From the NCBI GenBank assembly GCA_003254925.1, contig QANZ01015565.1, forward strand, positions 62,001-126,000: a DNA stretch of 64,000 bases. Reading direction: 5' to 3'. Below are positions 47,619 to 59,115 of the stretch, piece after piece. Below the pieces are notes generated by a model. The model saw only the letters and a list, made by a program, of their open reading frames with translations. It was not told where the DNA came from and made no database searches. Position 1 is the stretch's first letter; every line of letters begins with the position of its first letter. The position numbers were made by a program, and so were the translations under genes. This DNA is from Chamaecrista fasciculata. Its lineage: Eukaryota > Streptophyta > Magnoliopsida > Fabales > Fabaceae.

Positions 47619-48833
47619 TTAGATTAACCAAATAGGATTAGGCCAAATCCGACTGGATTCAAAAACCAATGGATGAATAGTTGCATCTTCTAAATTGAAC
47701 ACACCATTACCATGACCTCCCCAAGTCATCTTCTTAGTATCTTGAAAGTCTATAATATTATCTGAATAATAAATACGATTTCCTCTCTTTTTTGAGATTG
47801 CATGAGGTAGTATACATGAGGAAGAATTGAATCCAATTACTATCATATAATCATCCAAACTTTTAACTTCTAACCATCTATTTTGTGATTCGTCCAATTT
47901 ATATAAGTAGAAAGTAGTCGTACGATACTTCAAACCTTCAACTAGTTCACGTGAACATTCAACTTTTCGAGTTACCAGAAGCAAACTACCGTTGTTACTT
48001 TCAACTAAATATTTTCTATAGGCTCCAATGTAATCATCACAAGATGGTTTACTGGTCAACAATAGTAATTCTACTTTCGATGTTTTAATCTCAGATTCAT
48101 AAATCCAACCCTTTGTATCGACTGCATAAACGTTTCCTTTGTAAAAGATGGCATCATGAATACGCGGTCTCCCCCAATCCAAAACTTCTGCTATTTTTGT
48201 CCACACTTTATCATCATGTCTACAATAACATAGATTATTACGATATGAATATAAAAGTAGGATTATGAAATCTTGTTTATCACCATCATCAGGTGAGGAT
48301 GATAAAATAATATTATTAATATATACATTATGCATATGCCACTTATTGGCAGTATATGTATCAAGGTTGCCCTCAAAATTGTAAATTGATATCGTGTACT
48401 CTTCATCGTGTCTTTTTGGTTGGTAATCAATTATGCCAGGAAGAGTTGATATTGGTGGAAGTTGAATTCGAGCCTTTGTAATTGGATTAAACATTTGAAT
48501 TGTGTCATCTGATCCAACCATAATCAGCCATCCAAAACAAGAACCATGAATTGTTGTATCTTTTGTCTCTGATAATGGTAAATGACAAATTACCTTTTTT
48601 TCTTCAGGATGATAAAGTGGACGTGAAATATCACTTTCTTTATCAAAAGGTAACAAAAGTAATGGAAGTTTAACTTTAATGTATTGAGAAAATTTTGGAA
48701 GTTGTAAATACCAACTTTTACATGTTGAACAAAATCTGACGTAATCACTGGAAGAATCAATATATTGAGCAATTTTTTCTAATAAATCTTCATTAATCTC
48801 TGACCATCGACTAAGAAGAAGAGTGGACTCCAT
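47619..48833 (-). CDS. F-box protein with DUF295 (KIB-type) domain
   Basis: Putative substrate adaptor of an SCF E3 ubiquitin ligase. The frame is 404 aa from the Met at 48833 (MESTLLLSRWSEINEDLLEK). The F-box spans about residues 10-50: WSEINEDLLEKIAQYID then RFCSTCKSWYLQLP. A DUF295 beta-propeller-like region follows, ending with the typical HPLVFESSRIWPNPIWLI. I chose 48833 because a splice acceptor (TTTTTTTCACAG) lies immediately upstream; the frame is open a further 28 codons (Met at 48917) but that part would be intron. The leader exon probably ends at 49072 (donor ATCAA|GTAAGT). The gene lies between the two copies of a duplicated PLD 5' segment. Such genes are fast-evolving and often lineage-specific; the target is unknown. 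Confidence 0.85.
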   Translation of the reverse strand: MESTLLLSRWSEINEDLLEKIAQYIDSSSDYVRFCSTCKSWYLQLPKFSQYIKVKLPLLLLPFDKESDISRPLYHPEEKKVICHLPLSETKDTTIHGSCFGWLIMVGSDDTIQMFNPITKARIQLPPISTLPGIIDYQPKRHDEEYTISIYNFEGNLDTYTANKWHMHNVYINNIILSSSPDDGDKQDFIILLLYSYRNNLCYCRHDDKVWTKIAEVLDWGRPRIHDAIFYKGNVYAVDTKGWIYESEIKTSKVELLLLTSKPSCDDYIGAYRKYLVESNNGSLLLVTRKVECSRELVEGLKYRTTTFYLYKLDESQNRWLEVKSLDDYMIVIGFNSSSCILPHAISKKRGNRIYYSDNIIDFQDTKKMTWGGHGNGVFNLEDATIHPLVFESSRIWPNPIWLI

Positions 48834-48836
48834 ATC

Positions 48837-49071
48837 TGTGAAAAAAAAATTGTAACTACTTGATTCAGAAATATATTCAGCTGAAGTTTTAACCTCTCCT
48901 AAGACATAATTGTACATATACTAGGTATTCACATATATAACACATTTTATTTGTTAATCAGATCGACAAAACTTTTCCGTTGAGCATATCACCATGTTTT
49001 TGTTATGATACATTTTTTATGATAAGTAAACACCGAATGGAAATATAAATTATAACAATATAATTACTTAC
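48837..49071 (-). other. Probable 5'-UTR intron of the F-box/DUF295 gene
   Basis: Minus-strand donor GTAAGT at 49071 and a polypyrimidine tract followed by CACAG at 48837. Inferred from splice consensus only. Confidence 0.5.
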
Positions 49072-49645
49072 TTGATAATCGCTCTGAAGATTCTATAATT
49101 GCTTGGCTAGGCCAAATCAATGAAAGAACTTGGAGTTCTCCTATTCACTACACTGCACCCAATTCTAAACGAACTTGTAAGTTAACAAGTGAGAAAGATG
49201 GGGAAACATAATTTCTTTTTTATCTCCTCAGCCTTCTATTTATAGCCTTATACTCCCTTTCAAGGTTGCGAATTGTGGTTGCAATTGCGTTGTGATTACT
49301 GTGGTTGCGAGTATTGCGAGTGTTACGATGTAGATTGCGGTTACTGCGGTCGTGAATTTTTTTTAATTACACAAAGTGTTAAATATTAAAAGTTAAATGT
49401 ATTATGATAATTATAAGACAAAAAATATAGAAATCCATTTTTATTCCTTAAAAATTCATCACTATGTAATTAGATGATGCAAAATTAATTTATCATACAA
49501 TCAATGTTGTCAAAATGCATTGTGATGCACTAGCGTTACTTTTTTTATTTTTCTTATTTTTATTATATATTAGTGTAAATTTTGATGATTAACTTATATA
49601 TATATCATACACTAATTTTGATTATAAATNTTTTTTTTGGCCTGA

Positions 49646-49727
49646 GCAAGGGAAGTGATTCTATTCTACCTATTAACTATTATCCCCCAATTACGCATCT
49701 CTTTCTTCACATCATCATCTTCATTCT
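49646..49727. repeat. Duplicated PLD 5' segment, copy B
   Basis: Counterpart of 45598-45679. The segment continues at 50219-50275 after an inserted element, and leads directly into the first PLD-alpha gene. Confidence 0.85.
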
Positions 49728-49732
49728 TTTTT

Positions 49733-50218
49733 GGCTGAAGTCTCAAATTGGTCCCTTATGTATGGAGTAGATTTCAGATTGATCCCTTATCTTTCATTTG
49801 TTTCAGATTGGTTTTACATATTTCTATGATGTTTCAAATTAGTCCCAAAAGTACTTAATGTAGTCATATTTCTCTTATTTCAAGCTCAAATGCTACAAAT
49901 TCGAAGTTACGAGTTCCTTTTGACAAGTACTTTGGGACCATCAACAAACGAAGTCAAATCAAGTTTCAAATATGAATAACTCGTTTCATGGTCAAACAAG
50001 TGAATTAGCCATATCTCTTGTATGAAGTTTAAATGTGACGAATTTGAAGTTATGTGCTAACTCTTGAAGAGTTCTTTTTCTGCCCAGTTAAGATCGCTAG
50101 CAAATAAGGTCAAATAGCGTCTTGAAACTGTTTTTGGGATCAGTTTGAAACATCTTGGAAACATATAGGACCAATCTGAAACAAATGAAAGATAAGGGAC
50201 TAATTTGAAACTTTGGCC
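49733..50218. mobile_element. MULE-like element in the promoter of the first PLD gene, 486 bp
   Basis: The ends are GGCTGAAGTCTCAAATTGG and an inverted end TTTGAAACTTTGGCC. Perfect 9-bp direct repeats TTCTTTTTT flank it (49724-49732 and 50219-50227). The arms carry CAGATTGATCCCTTATC / inverted GATAAGGGACTAATTTG blocks. It ends about 170 bp upstream of the PLD start codon. Confidence 0.85.
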
Positions 50219-50390
50219 TTCTTTTTTTTATTATTTACATTCCCTTTCTCTCACTCTTTTCTCTCATCATATACAATAGTTTCACACGTAACTACTATAC
50301 GTACCCTCCCTCCTTCTATCAACAAAAATATATACTACTTTCTACATAATCTAATAGCATTGCCCAGAAATAAGAACATATATAACAAAC

Positions 50391-53300
50391 ATGGAGCATT
50401 TACTACATGGGATTCTTCATGTAACCATACACGAAGTTGATAGGCTGCACATTGGTTGCAACTTCAATTTTTGCAATAAGGTACGTACCTTCTTCAAACT
50501 CTTCCTTCTCTCTCTATATATATTAATATATATGACGGTGTTGCATGTGATTACATGACAAAATTTCATGAAAAGAACTAAATCATAACTAATTCATAAT
50601 CTTAACACTTTCTCACACGTTTGCGTTTGCGTTTGCTTTTTTGTTTTTTTTCTTCTTGCATGCAATTTTGGAAATAAGAATGTGCCTCACAGAGGGAAGA
50701 GATTTCTAGCCCAAGTAAAGGGTTGTTTGCTGTGTCGGCCAGAGGTACATATATCACCTGCTCAATGTTCTTCTCTGTTTAGCATTAATTATAGGCCAAA
50801 GTGTACTTTTAGCCCCATAACTTTTGTTAAGGTCTCAATTTAGTCCCATAACATTTTTTGTTGCACTTTTGGTCCATATCTTTTTCTCAAGTTGCAAATT
50901 TGGTCCCGTGTTACACTTTTGGTCCCATATCTTTGACTCATGTTGTAGAATTGGTCTTGTATCTTTTAGTCAAGTTGCAGTATTGGTCTTATATCTTTGG
51001 GTCAGGAGCATAATTGATTAATTGGTCTGATATCTCTGGATCAAATGGGACCGGCGGTGTAACTTTTTGCAAAGATTTGGGACTAATTCTGCAACTTGAC
51101 CAAAAGATATGGGATCAAAAGTGATACAAGACCAAATCTGCAACTTTTTACAAAGATATGGAACAGAAAATGCAACAAAAAAAATTTATGGGACCAAATT
51201 GAGACCTCAAGAAAAATTATGAGACCAAAAGTGCACTTTGACCTTAATTATATAATATTACAATGTGTTGGTTAATTTGTTAAAATTTGATACTCCCGAT
51301 CCATGCATCCAAGCTTATATGATATACTGTAAGACAATTTAATATAGCATGCTCTTATATAACTTTGAACTTATCCTTATTTCTCTAATATGAAACTTTT
51401 TAGTGTTTTCGATATAAATTAACATTAATGTTTATGAAGATTGTTGGGACGAGACTTTATGCAACAGTCGATTTGGACAGAGCTAGAGTAGGACGAACCA
51501 AAGTAATAACAGACAAAACCTCAAATCCCAAGTGGAATGAGACATTTCGTATATACTGTGCTCACAAGGTATCAAACATTGTGTTCACGGTGAAAGATGG
51601 AAACCCCATTGGAGCCACTCTTATTGGAAGAGCTTATGTCCCAGTGGATCAAGTCCTAACAAGAGGCTTACTCAACAGAAAAGTTGAAATTTTAGACGAA
51701 GATCGTCGTCCTATACCAGGTGGCTCCAAAATACTCGTTAAGGTACAATTTGAGCATGTCGCCACAGACCCAAATTGGTCACGTGGTATACAGGATCCAC
51801 ATTTTCTTGGAGTCTCTCATGCATTTTTCAACCAGAGGAAAAATTGCAGGGTCACATTGTACCAAGATGCTCATGTTCTTGATGAGTTTAGGGTGTCTAT
51901 TCCATTGTCTGGAGGGTTTAAGTACTTTAAGCCTGGAAGATGTTGGAGGGACATGTTTAAGGCCATTATGGATGCTAAGCACTTGATTTACATAACAGGG
52001 TGGTCTGTTTACACTGAGATTAAGTTAATTAGAGACCGTGATGATGAATTTGGAAAATTGACTCTTGGTGAGATGCTTAAGAAGAAAGCTGATGAAGGTG
52101 TGACAGTGCTTTTGCTTGTTTGGGATGATAGAACTTCTGATGAGATTAGAAAGTATGGGTTAATGGGAACACATGATGAAGAAACTGCACTATACTTTAG
52201 GAATACTAAAGTGAATTGTGTGTTGTGTCCTAGAAATCCTGATGATGGAAGAAGCATAGTTCAAGGGCTTCAGATTTCAACTATGTTCACTCATCATCAA
52301 AAGGCTGTGGTTGTGGATGCTGATTTATCTCCCACAAGTCAAGTAGTGCCTGAAGAAGGAGAAGAATCATCAGTAAACAAGAGGAGGATCATAAGTTTCA
52401 TTGGAGGCATTGATTTGTGTGATGGGAGATATGATACAAATCAACATCATTTGTTTTCAACTCTCAACACAGTCCATCATGATGATTTCCATCAACCAAA
52501 TTTCCTAGATGCTTCAATTAAGAAAGGTGGTCCTAGAGAGCCATGGCATGATATTCATTGCCAATTAGAAGGACAAATTGCTTGGGATGTTTTGTACAAT
52601 TTTGAACAGAGGTGGGAAAAGCAAGTTGGAAAGGAATTTATAATCCCTCTTACAAGACATGATGATATTCTTGTCCTTCCTTCTGAAGAGACAACCTCAG
52701 ATGACAAAGAAACATGGAATGTTCAGTTGTTTAGATCCATTGATGGTGGTGCTGTTTCTGGGTTTCCTCCCGGCGAAGAAGAGAAAGCTGAATTAGGACT
52801 TGTCAGTGGGAAAAATAACACCATTGACAGAAGCATTCAGGATGCTTACATAAATGCTATTAGGAGAGCCAAGAATTTCATCTACATTGAGAATCAGTAT
52901 TTTCTTGGGAGTTCATATGGTTGGAAAGCAAATGATATAAGAGTTGAGGATATTGGTGCTTTGCATTTGATACCAAAGGAGCTATCATTGAAGATTGTGA
53001 GCAAGATTGAAGCAGGAGAGAGATTTGTTGTGTATGTTGTGATCCCAATGTGGCCAGAAGGTGAACCTGAGAGTGCATCAGTTCAAGCAATATTGGATTG
53101 GCAAAGGAGGACAATGGAGATGATGTATACTGATATAGCTGAAGCCATTCAGAAAAAGGGAATCAAAGCACATCCTAGAGAGTATCTCACTTTTTTCTGC
53201 CTTGGAAATAGAGAGCTTGAGAAAGATGGAGAATATGTTCCTCCAGAGAGACCACTAGCTGATAGCAATTATGGTAGAGCACAAAAAGCCAGGCGCTTCA

Positions 53301-54123
53301 TGATCTATGTTCATTCCAAGATGATGATAGGTATGGAATTTCTCAGTTCTCACATCATATGTATTATATAATGATGAGTAAACTATCAATTGAATCATTG
53401 GATTATATAAGCTCTATTAGTTTAGTCTTTGAATTTTTGAAATGATTGATTTAGTCTCAGAAAATTCATGACTCGTAGTTTAGTCCCTCTAGGGACTGAG
53501 TTGTATAGCGATAAGGTGTTCATGGAAGGAATAATTTGCAACGAATCATGATTTTTTGGGGACTAAATCAAACGTTTACAAAATTTAAAGACTAAAATGA
53601 CAACATTTGTATAACCAGGGACTAAAATGCTAAAGTGTCTGATTGAACTATATATAAATGTTGTGTTGTTTCAGTGGATGATGAGTATATAATAATCGGT
53701 TCAGCCAACGTAAACCAGAGATCAATGGATGGAGGAAGGGACACAGAGATTGCAATGGGAGCATTCCAACCACATCATCTGACAATAACTGAGGAAAAAC
53801 CAAAAGGTCAGATTCATGGGTTCAGAAGAGCATTGTGGCATGAGCATCTTGCAGATGTAGATGCTCTTATGTTTGACTCACCAGAAAGTGAAGAATGTGT
53901 GAAGAATCTGAATTACACTGCTGATTTCAACTGGAGATTGTACACAAATGAAACATTTGATGAACTTAGTTCAAAAGACTTTAGCCACTTGTTGAGGTAT
54001 CCCATAGAGATAACCAATGAAGGCAAAATAACAACACTTGAAGGATTTGAATGCTTTCCTGACACCAAGGCTCCTATTTTGGGCACCAAATCTGAATTCC
54101 TTCCACCTATTCTGACCACCTAG
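50391..54123 (+). CDS. Phospholipase D alpha, tandem copy 1
   Basis: Hydrolyses phosphatidylcholine and related lipids to phosphatidic acid; a C2-PLD acting at membranes in stress and ABA signalling. Four exons, 50391-50480, 50679-50744, 51440-53330 and 53675-54123, join in frame to 831 aa (Arabidopsis PLDalpha1 810). Exon 1 encodes [20 protein letters not shown]; exon 2 gives [17 protein letters not shown], completing the C2 start. Both catalytic HKD motifs are intact: HQKAVVVD (His338, Lys340, Asp345) and HSKMMIVD (His677, Lys679, Asp684), the second split by the last intron, followed by [14 protein letters not shown]. The [10 protein letters not shown] and C-terminal FLPPILTT motifs are typical. 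Intron 2 carries a 450-bp MULE-like element. Unlike the downstream paralogue it has no intron between the ADEG and VTVLLL codons. Confidence 0.95.
50794..51243. mobile_element. MULE-like element inside intron 2 of PLD copy 1
   Basis: A 450-bp element with ends GGCCAAAGTGTACTTTTAGC and inverted end CCAAAAGTGCACTTTGACC. Perfect 9-bp direct repeats TTAATTATA lie on both sides (50785-50793 and 51244-51252). It is the same family as 16489-16948. Without it the intron would be about 235 bp. Confidence 0.9.
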
Positions 54124-54917
54124 AATTAACTGTTAGGTTTTGTGTATAATTAACTGTCTCAACTAGTCAACATTAATTACTATTCCTTGCTTTCAATATC
54201 CTTCTCATGTTCAGACTGTTATTTAGTCATCTTTCATTCAGGACCATTGGAATGTAATGCAAAGTTTATAGATACAGCAAGATGAAAATCATGTTGCACT
54301 TATAATTAAAGAATTTGCATATACCAAAATACATAAAAGATTGACAGGGTGTAATTGTAATTAAGTTTATGCTCTCTTTGTTCCAGATCTAGAATAGTAC
54401 AGTTATGTCAATCTGACTTAAATAAACAATCACAACTAATTAGACATTAACATCAATTCAATTTATAGATTTACAAAAAAAAAATCCAACAAATGACAAA
54501 AAGTTTAAACTTTTTACTAGATAGTCAAATCTCTCAGTAGCCAGTAATTTTTACCACTTCTTCATGGAAGTGGTTTTGGCTTGAAAATCCTTTTTTTGGT
54601 ACAAAAGTTTTGCACAAGAGTAAAATCTTAAAAGAACTAAGTAGGTCTTATTAATAGAATAAGAATACCTTAGCAAAAGAGGCTCCTTGGATCCTAAGGA
54701 GGGGATTGATTCTAGCTTCAAAATTTCACTCACACATCTCTTTCTTGAAGCCAAATATGACCATATTCCTTCTTCTCTTTTCCTCTCTCGAATATAAGTA
54801 TGTTAACTCAAACTTTAATCTTTAATACCATCCTCAAACTATTTTCAGAAAAAACACTTTTAATTGTAACCTTAATTTCCAAGCTAGTACGATCATTTCA
54901 CAGTAAGTACAGACGTA
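54124..54917. other. Intergenic region between the PLD paralogues
   Basis: 3' flank of copy 1 and promoter of copy 2. No gene recognised; the minus-strand frame at 54551-54754 has no domain and is unlikely to be real. Confidence 0.5.
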
Positions 54918-57900
54918 ATGTCACATTTGCTGCATGGGACGCTTGATGTAACCATATATGAGATCGATAGGCTACACTCTCACTCTGGATTCAACTTCAA
55001 TCTCAAAAACAAGGTGTGCCTTAATTAACTATAAAATCTCTCTTAGCTTCCTTGTTCTTAAATCATTTTGATTAAGAAAAAGAAAAGGAAAATCATTAAT
55101 TGGCACATATATGTATTTGAACTCATTATTTTTATTATGTGTTCTATCATCGACTTGAAAAAGTTTGGAATTAGGGGTACAAGAAACATGGGGAAGAAGG
55201 TTTTTGGGCGAATCAAAAGTACTGTCCTGAGACGCCAGCCTGATCAGGTAATTAATTAATGCAAAATCTTTCACTTTTGATTAAAGATGATTACATTTTT
55301 TTTTTCCTTTTTCACTAATATAGTAATTGGAATGTAACCCAAATATGTAGGGAGATATTATTGATAGCTCGATGTCTCAGAAGGTTCACTTTTTGACCCT
55401 TTCTCTGTCATGCTTCTGTTTTTAATTTGTTTTTCTTAAGTTTTCAAATGTAAAGAACTAAAGAGAAAACAGAAAAGAAGAAAGAGATAAAGGGGGAGAG
55501 AGAGGTTGACTTCTATGACCCATATTTCTATTTCTAGTGTTCTTATGAATTAATCATAGGACTACTAGTGACATGAACAATTGGGCAACGAAGCAATTAT
55601 CTCCTAGATTTTTATGTATGATATATATATATATATACTAATTTTTAATGAATTCATTTTAATTGCAAAATTTTTTTATTTAATACTTGCAGATATATAT
55701 CTCTATCACAAATATCATTAAATCTTGTTGACGTGACTACTTATGTAATAATTTGATATTGTTACATGTCATATATGCTCATTTTTTTTTTGGCTTAAAT
55801 GCACATAACCCCCCTGAACTATAGGTCATGTGCATTTTACCCCCCTCAACTTCAAAGTTGCATAAAAAAGCCCCTNCCATAGTTCAGGGGGGTTATGTGC
55901 ATTTAAGCCTTTTTTTTTTAGCCAAATGTCATATATGTTCATTAATATCACATAAATCAGTCATTTTCAAGTATTAAAATTGTATATATATAGCCATCAA
56001 AAAATAATTGTATATATATATATATACAAAACACATAGCACATCTATATTAATTTTCAATACTGCAAGAACATTAGAAATAATAAAACTTTTTGCTTTTG
56101 GCTGAATCTAACGTATTAATTAAATGTTACAAAGATGGTTGTGACAGCAGGAGTGTATGCAACAGTTGATTTTGACAAAGCAAGAGTGGGACGAACCAGA
56201 ATGGTACGTGAATCCTCCAAACCTAAATGGAACGAAAGCTTCAACATATATTGTGCTCATTCCATTTCTCACATAATCTTCACCATCAAAGTCGATAATC
56301 CTATTGGGGCAACTCTAATTGGAAGAGCTTATGTACCTGTTGACCAAGTCCTCAACCATGGAATATTGGACACATGGGTTTCCATAGTAGACCAAGAATT
56401 TCGTCCCATACAAGGTGGTTCCAAAATCCATGTGAAAATGCAGTTCTTTGATGTTACTAATCATGCAAATTGGTCTCATGGAATAAGGAGTCCTCGTTAT
56501 GCTGGAGTTCCTCGTACATTTTTCACTCAGAAAAGTGGCTGCAAGGTCACATTGTACCAAGATGCTCATGTGTTAGATGATTATCTCCCTAGGATTTCTA
56601 TGTCTGAGAGGAGATTCTATGAGGCTAGTAGATGTTGGGAGGATATTTTCAATGCAATTTCAAATGCTAGACACTTGATTTACATTACTGGCTGGTCTGT
56701 GTATGCTGAAATAACCTTAGTAAGGGACACAAGGAGGCCAGTGGGAGACATGAGAATGACACTTGGGGAGCTTCTTAAGAGGAAAGCTAATGAAGGTATT
56801 TGTTTTAACTATAGTAATCATCGGATTATTCACAAATTTATTAGATAAAGAACTCAATTCACAATTTGAAAGTATTAGTAATTATCTCATTAAATTACTG
56901 CCGTATAGAATTGCTTTGGAGACAAGGTATTTATTTATATGTATAAAATGATATATAAAAAAAAATAAGACAGAAACTTGTGAGTTGTGCAGTCTTTCCT
57001 CATATCATAATGAATTCTGCTATTCTAAGTAAGTAAATCTGTTCATTGACTATTTGTTTATCTCCCAATTTGTCTATCAGGTGTGAATGTGCTTTTGCTT
57101 GTGTGGGATGACAGAACTTCTGTTGAAGAATTCAAGAAAGATGGGTTGATGGCAACTCATGATCAGGACACTGCAGATTACTTTAGGAACACGAAAGTTC
57201 GTTGTGTGTTGTGTCCTCGTAATCCCGATGGTGGAAGAAGCATAATTCAGGGGATTGAGACTTCAACAATGTTCACTCATCACCAAAAGACACTGATTGT
57301 TGATACTGAAGTAGCTGGTAATTCCCAGAAAAGGAGGATAGTGAGTTTTGTTGGAGGGATTGATCTGTGTGATGGAAGATATGACACACAAGAACATCCT
57401 TTGTTTTCAACTCTCAACACAACCCATCATGATGATTTCCATCAGCCAAATTTCCCAGAAGCTTCAATCAAGAAAGGAGGCCCAAGAGAGCCATGGCATG
57501 ACATTCACTGCAGATTAGAAGGCCCAGTGGCTTGGGATGTGTTGTTCAATTTTCAGCAAAGGTGGGAGAAGCAAGTTGGGGCCAAGCAATTTTTAATCCC
57601 AATGAGCAAGCTTGATGAGATTCTTGTGCCTCAATCTTATATAGCATCACCAAATGACAAGGATGCATGGACTGTTCAGATTTTCAGATCAATTGATGGT
57701 GGTGCTGCATCCGGCTTCCCTACAGACCCAAAGGTGGCATCTGGAAAAGGACTTGTTAGTGGGAAGGATAATGTGATTGATAGGAGTGTTCAGGATGCTT
57801 ACATAAATGCTATAAGGAGAGCCAAGAATTTCATCTACATTGAGAATCAGTATTTCATAGGGAGTTCATATGGTTGGAAATCATCTGATATAAAAGTTGA

Positions 57901-59115
57901 GGATATTGGGGCTTTAAATCTGATACCAAAGGAGCTGTCACTGAAGATTGTGAGCAAGATTGAAGCAGGGGAGAGATTTGTTGTGTATGTTGTGATCCCA
58001 ATGTGGCCAGAAGGCATACCTGAGAGTGGTTCAGTTCAAGCAATATTAGATTGGCAAAGGAGGACAATGGAGATGATGTATGTTGATATTGCTGAAGCCA
58101 TTCAGAGAAAAGGAATTAGAGCACATCCTAGGGACTACTTGACAATTTTCTGCCTTGGAAATAGAGAAGTTGAGAAACCTGGAGAATATGTTCCTCCAGA
58201 GAGACCAGAGCCTGATAGTGATTATAGTAGAGCACAACAAGCCAGGCGCTTCATGATCTATGTTCATGCCAAGATGATGATAGGTAAGGGAATGCGAATA
58301 TATATATTAATTCTTCATGTATGCATGCATGCATGCTTCCTCTCTATCACTAGGGAAAAAATGGAGAAAACTTATTTTTTGGTCTTCGAGTTTGTCCTAC
58401 AACTAAAATTTAGTCGCTGAATAATCTTGGTCCCAGAATTTTTGGCGAATGTTGACTATTTAGTCCTTAGAATATTATCTGTAGGGACTAAAAAATTGAT
58501 GTTTGTAAAAACAATAGGGACCAAAAAGTGTATTTCCAATATCTAGGGACTAAATCAAAGCTTTAGGACAAATTTAAAGACTTAAAAGTAGAAGGGTGTA
58601 AGTGTAAGTAATCATTTACTTTTCACCAACAATATAATATAATGTACTGATTATGGTGACTTTTTCTTAACTCAGTTGATGATGAATACATAATCATCGG
58701 TTCAGCCAACATAAACCAGAGATCAATGGATGGAGGAAGGGACAGTGAGATTGCAATGGGTGCATTCCAACCATATCATCTAGCATCATATGGTCCACCC
58801 AGAGGTCAGATTTATGGATTCAGACGAGCATTATGGTATGAGCATCTGGGACATCCAGATGAAGAAGCCTTTGAGCATCCAGAAAGTGAAGCTTGTGTGA
58901 AGCTAGTGAATTATCTTTCTGACTTGAACTGGAAAACTTACTCAAATCAAACATTTGATCAAAATGTTCCATTCAACCACCTCATGCGCTATCCCATAGA
59001 TATAACCAAAAATGGGAATGTGACAAAACTTCAAGAGTTTCAATTCTTCCCTGACACCAAGGCTCATGTTCTGGGTTCCAAATCTGATTACCTTCCCCCT
59101 ATTCTCACCACCTAG
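54918..59115 (+). CDS. Phospholipase D alpha, tandem copy 2
   Basis: Paralogue of the gene at 50391, same enzyme class. Five exons, 54918-55013, 55164-55247, 56135-56795, 57081-58283 and 58676-59115, join in frame to 827 aa. Exon 1 reads [20 protein letters not shown]; exon 2 (acceptor GAAAAAG, chosen because the next AG gives a frameshift) gives [17 protein letters not shown]. The C2 region continues [15 protein letters not shown]. Both HKD motifs are intact: HQKTLIVD (His348, Lys350, Asp355) and HAKMMIVD (His676, Lys678, Asp683), then [14 protein letters not shown]. It ends DYLPPILTT. It has an extra phase-1 intron (56796-57080) after KANEG that copy 1 lacks. Intron 2 contains a small MITE with a single N. 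Nucleotide similarity to copy 1 is strong in exons and absent in introns. Confidence 0.94.
55792..55909. mobile_element. Small inverted-repeat MITE in intron 2 of PLD copy 2
   Basis: GGCTTAAATGCACATAACCC at the left and the inverted GGCTTAAATGCACATAACCC end at the right give essentially perfect arms of about 35 bp (to ACTAT). A single N at 55876 lies at the inner edge of the right arm. Flanked by T-runs. Confidence 0.75.

Noticed and set aside
48834-48917. 28-residue N-terminal extension of the F-box protein
   Set aside because: A polypyrimidine tract and CACAG acceptor lie directly before the Met at 48833, so the extension is most likely intron.
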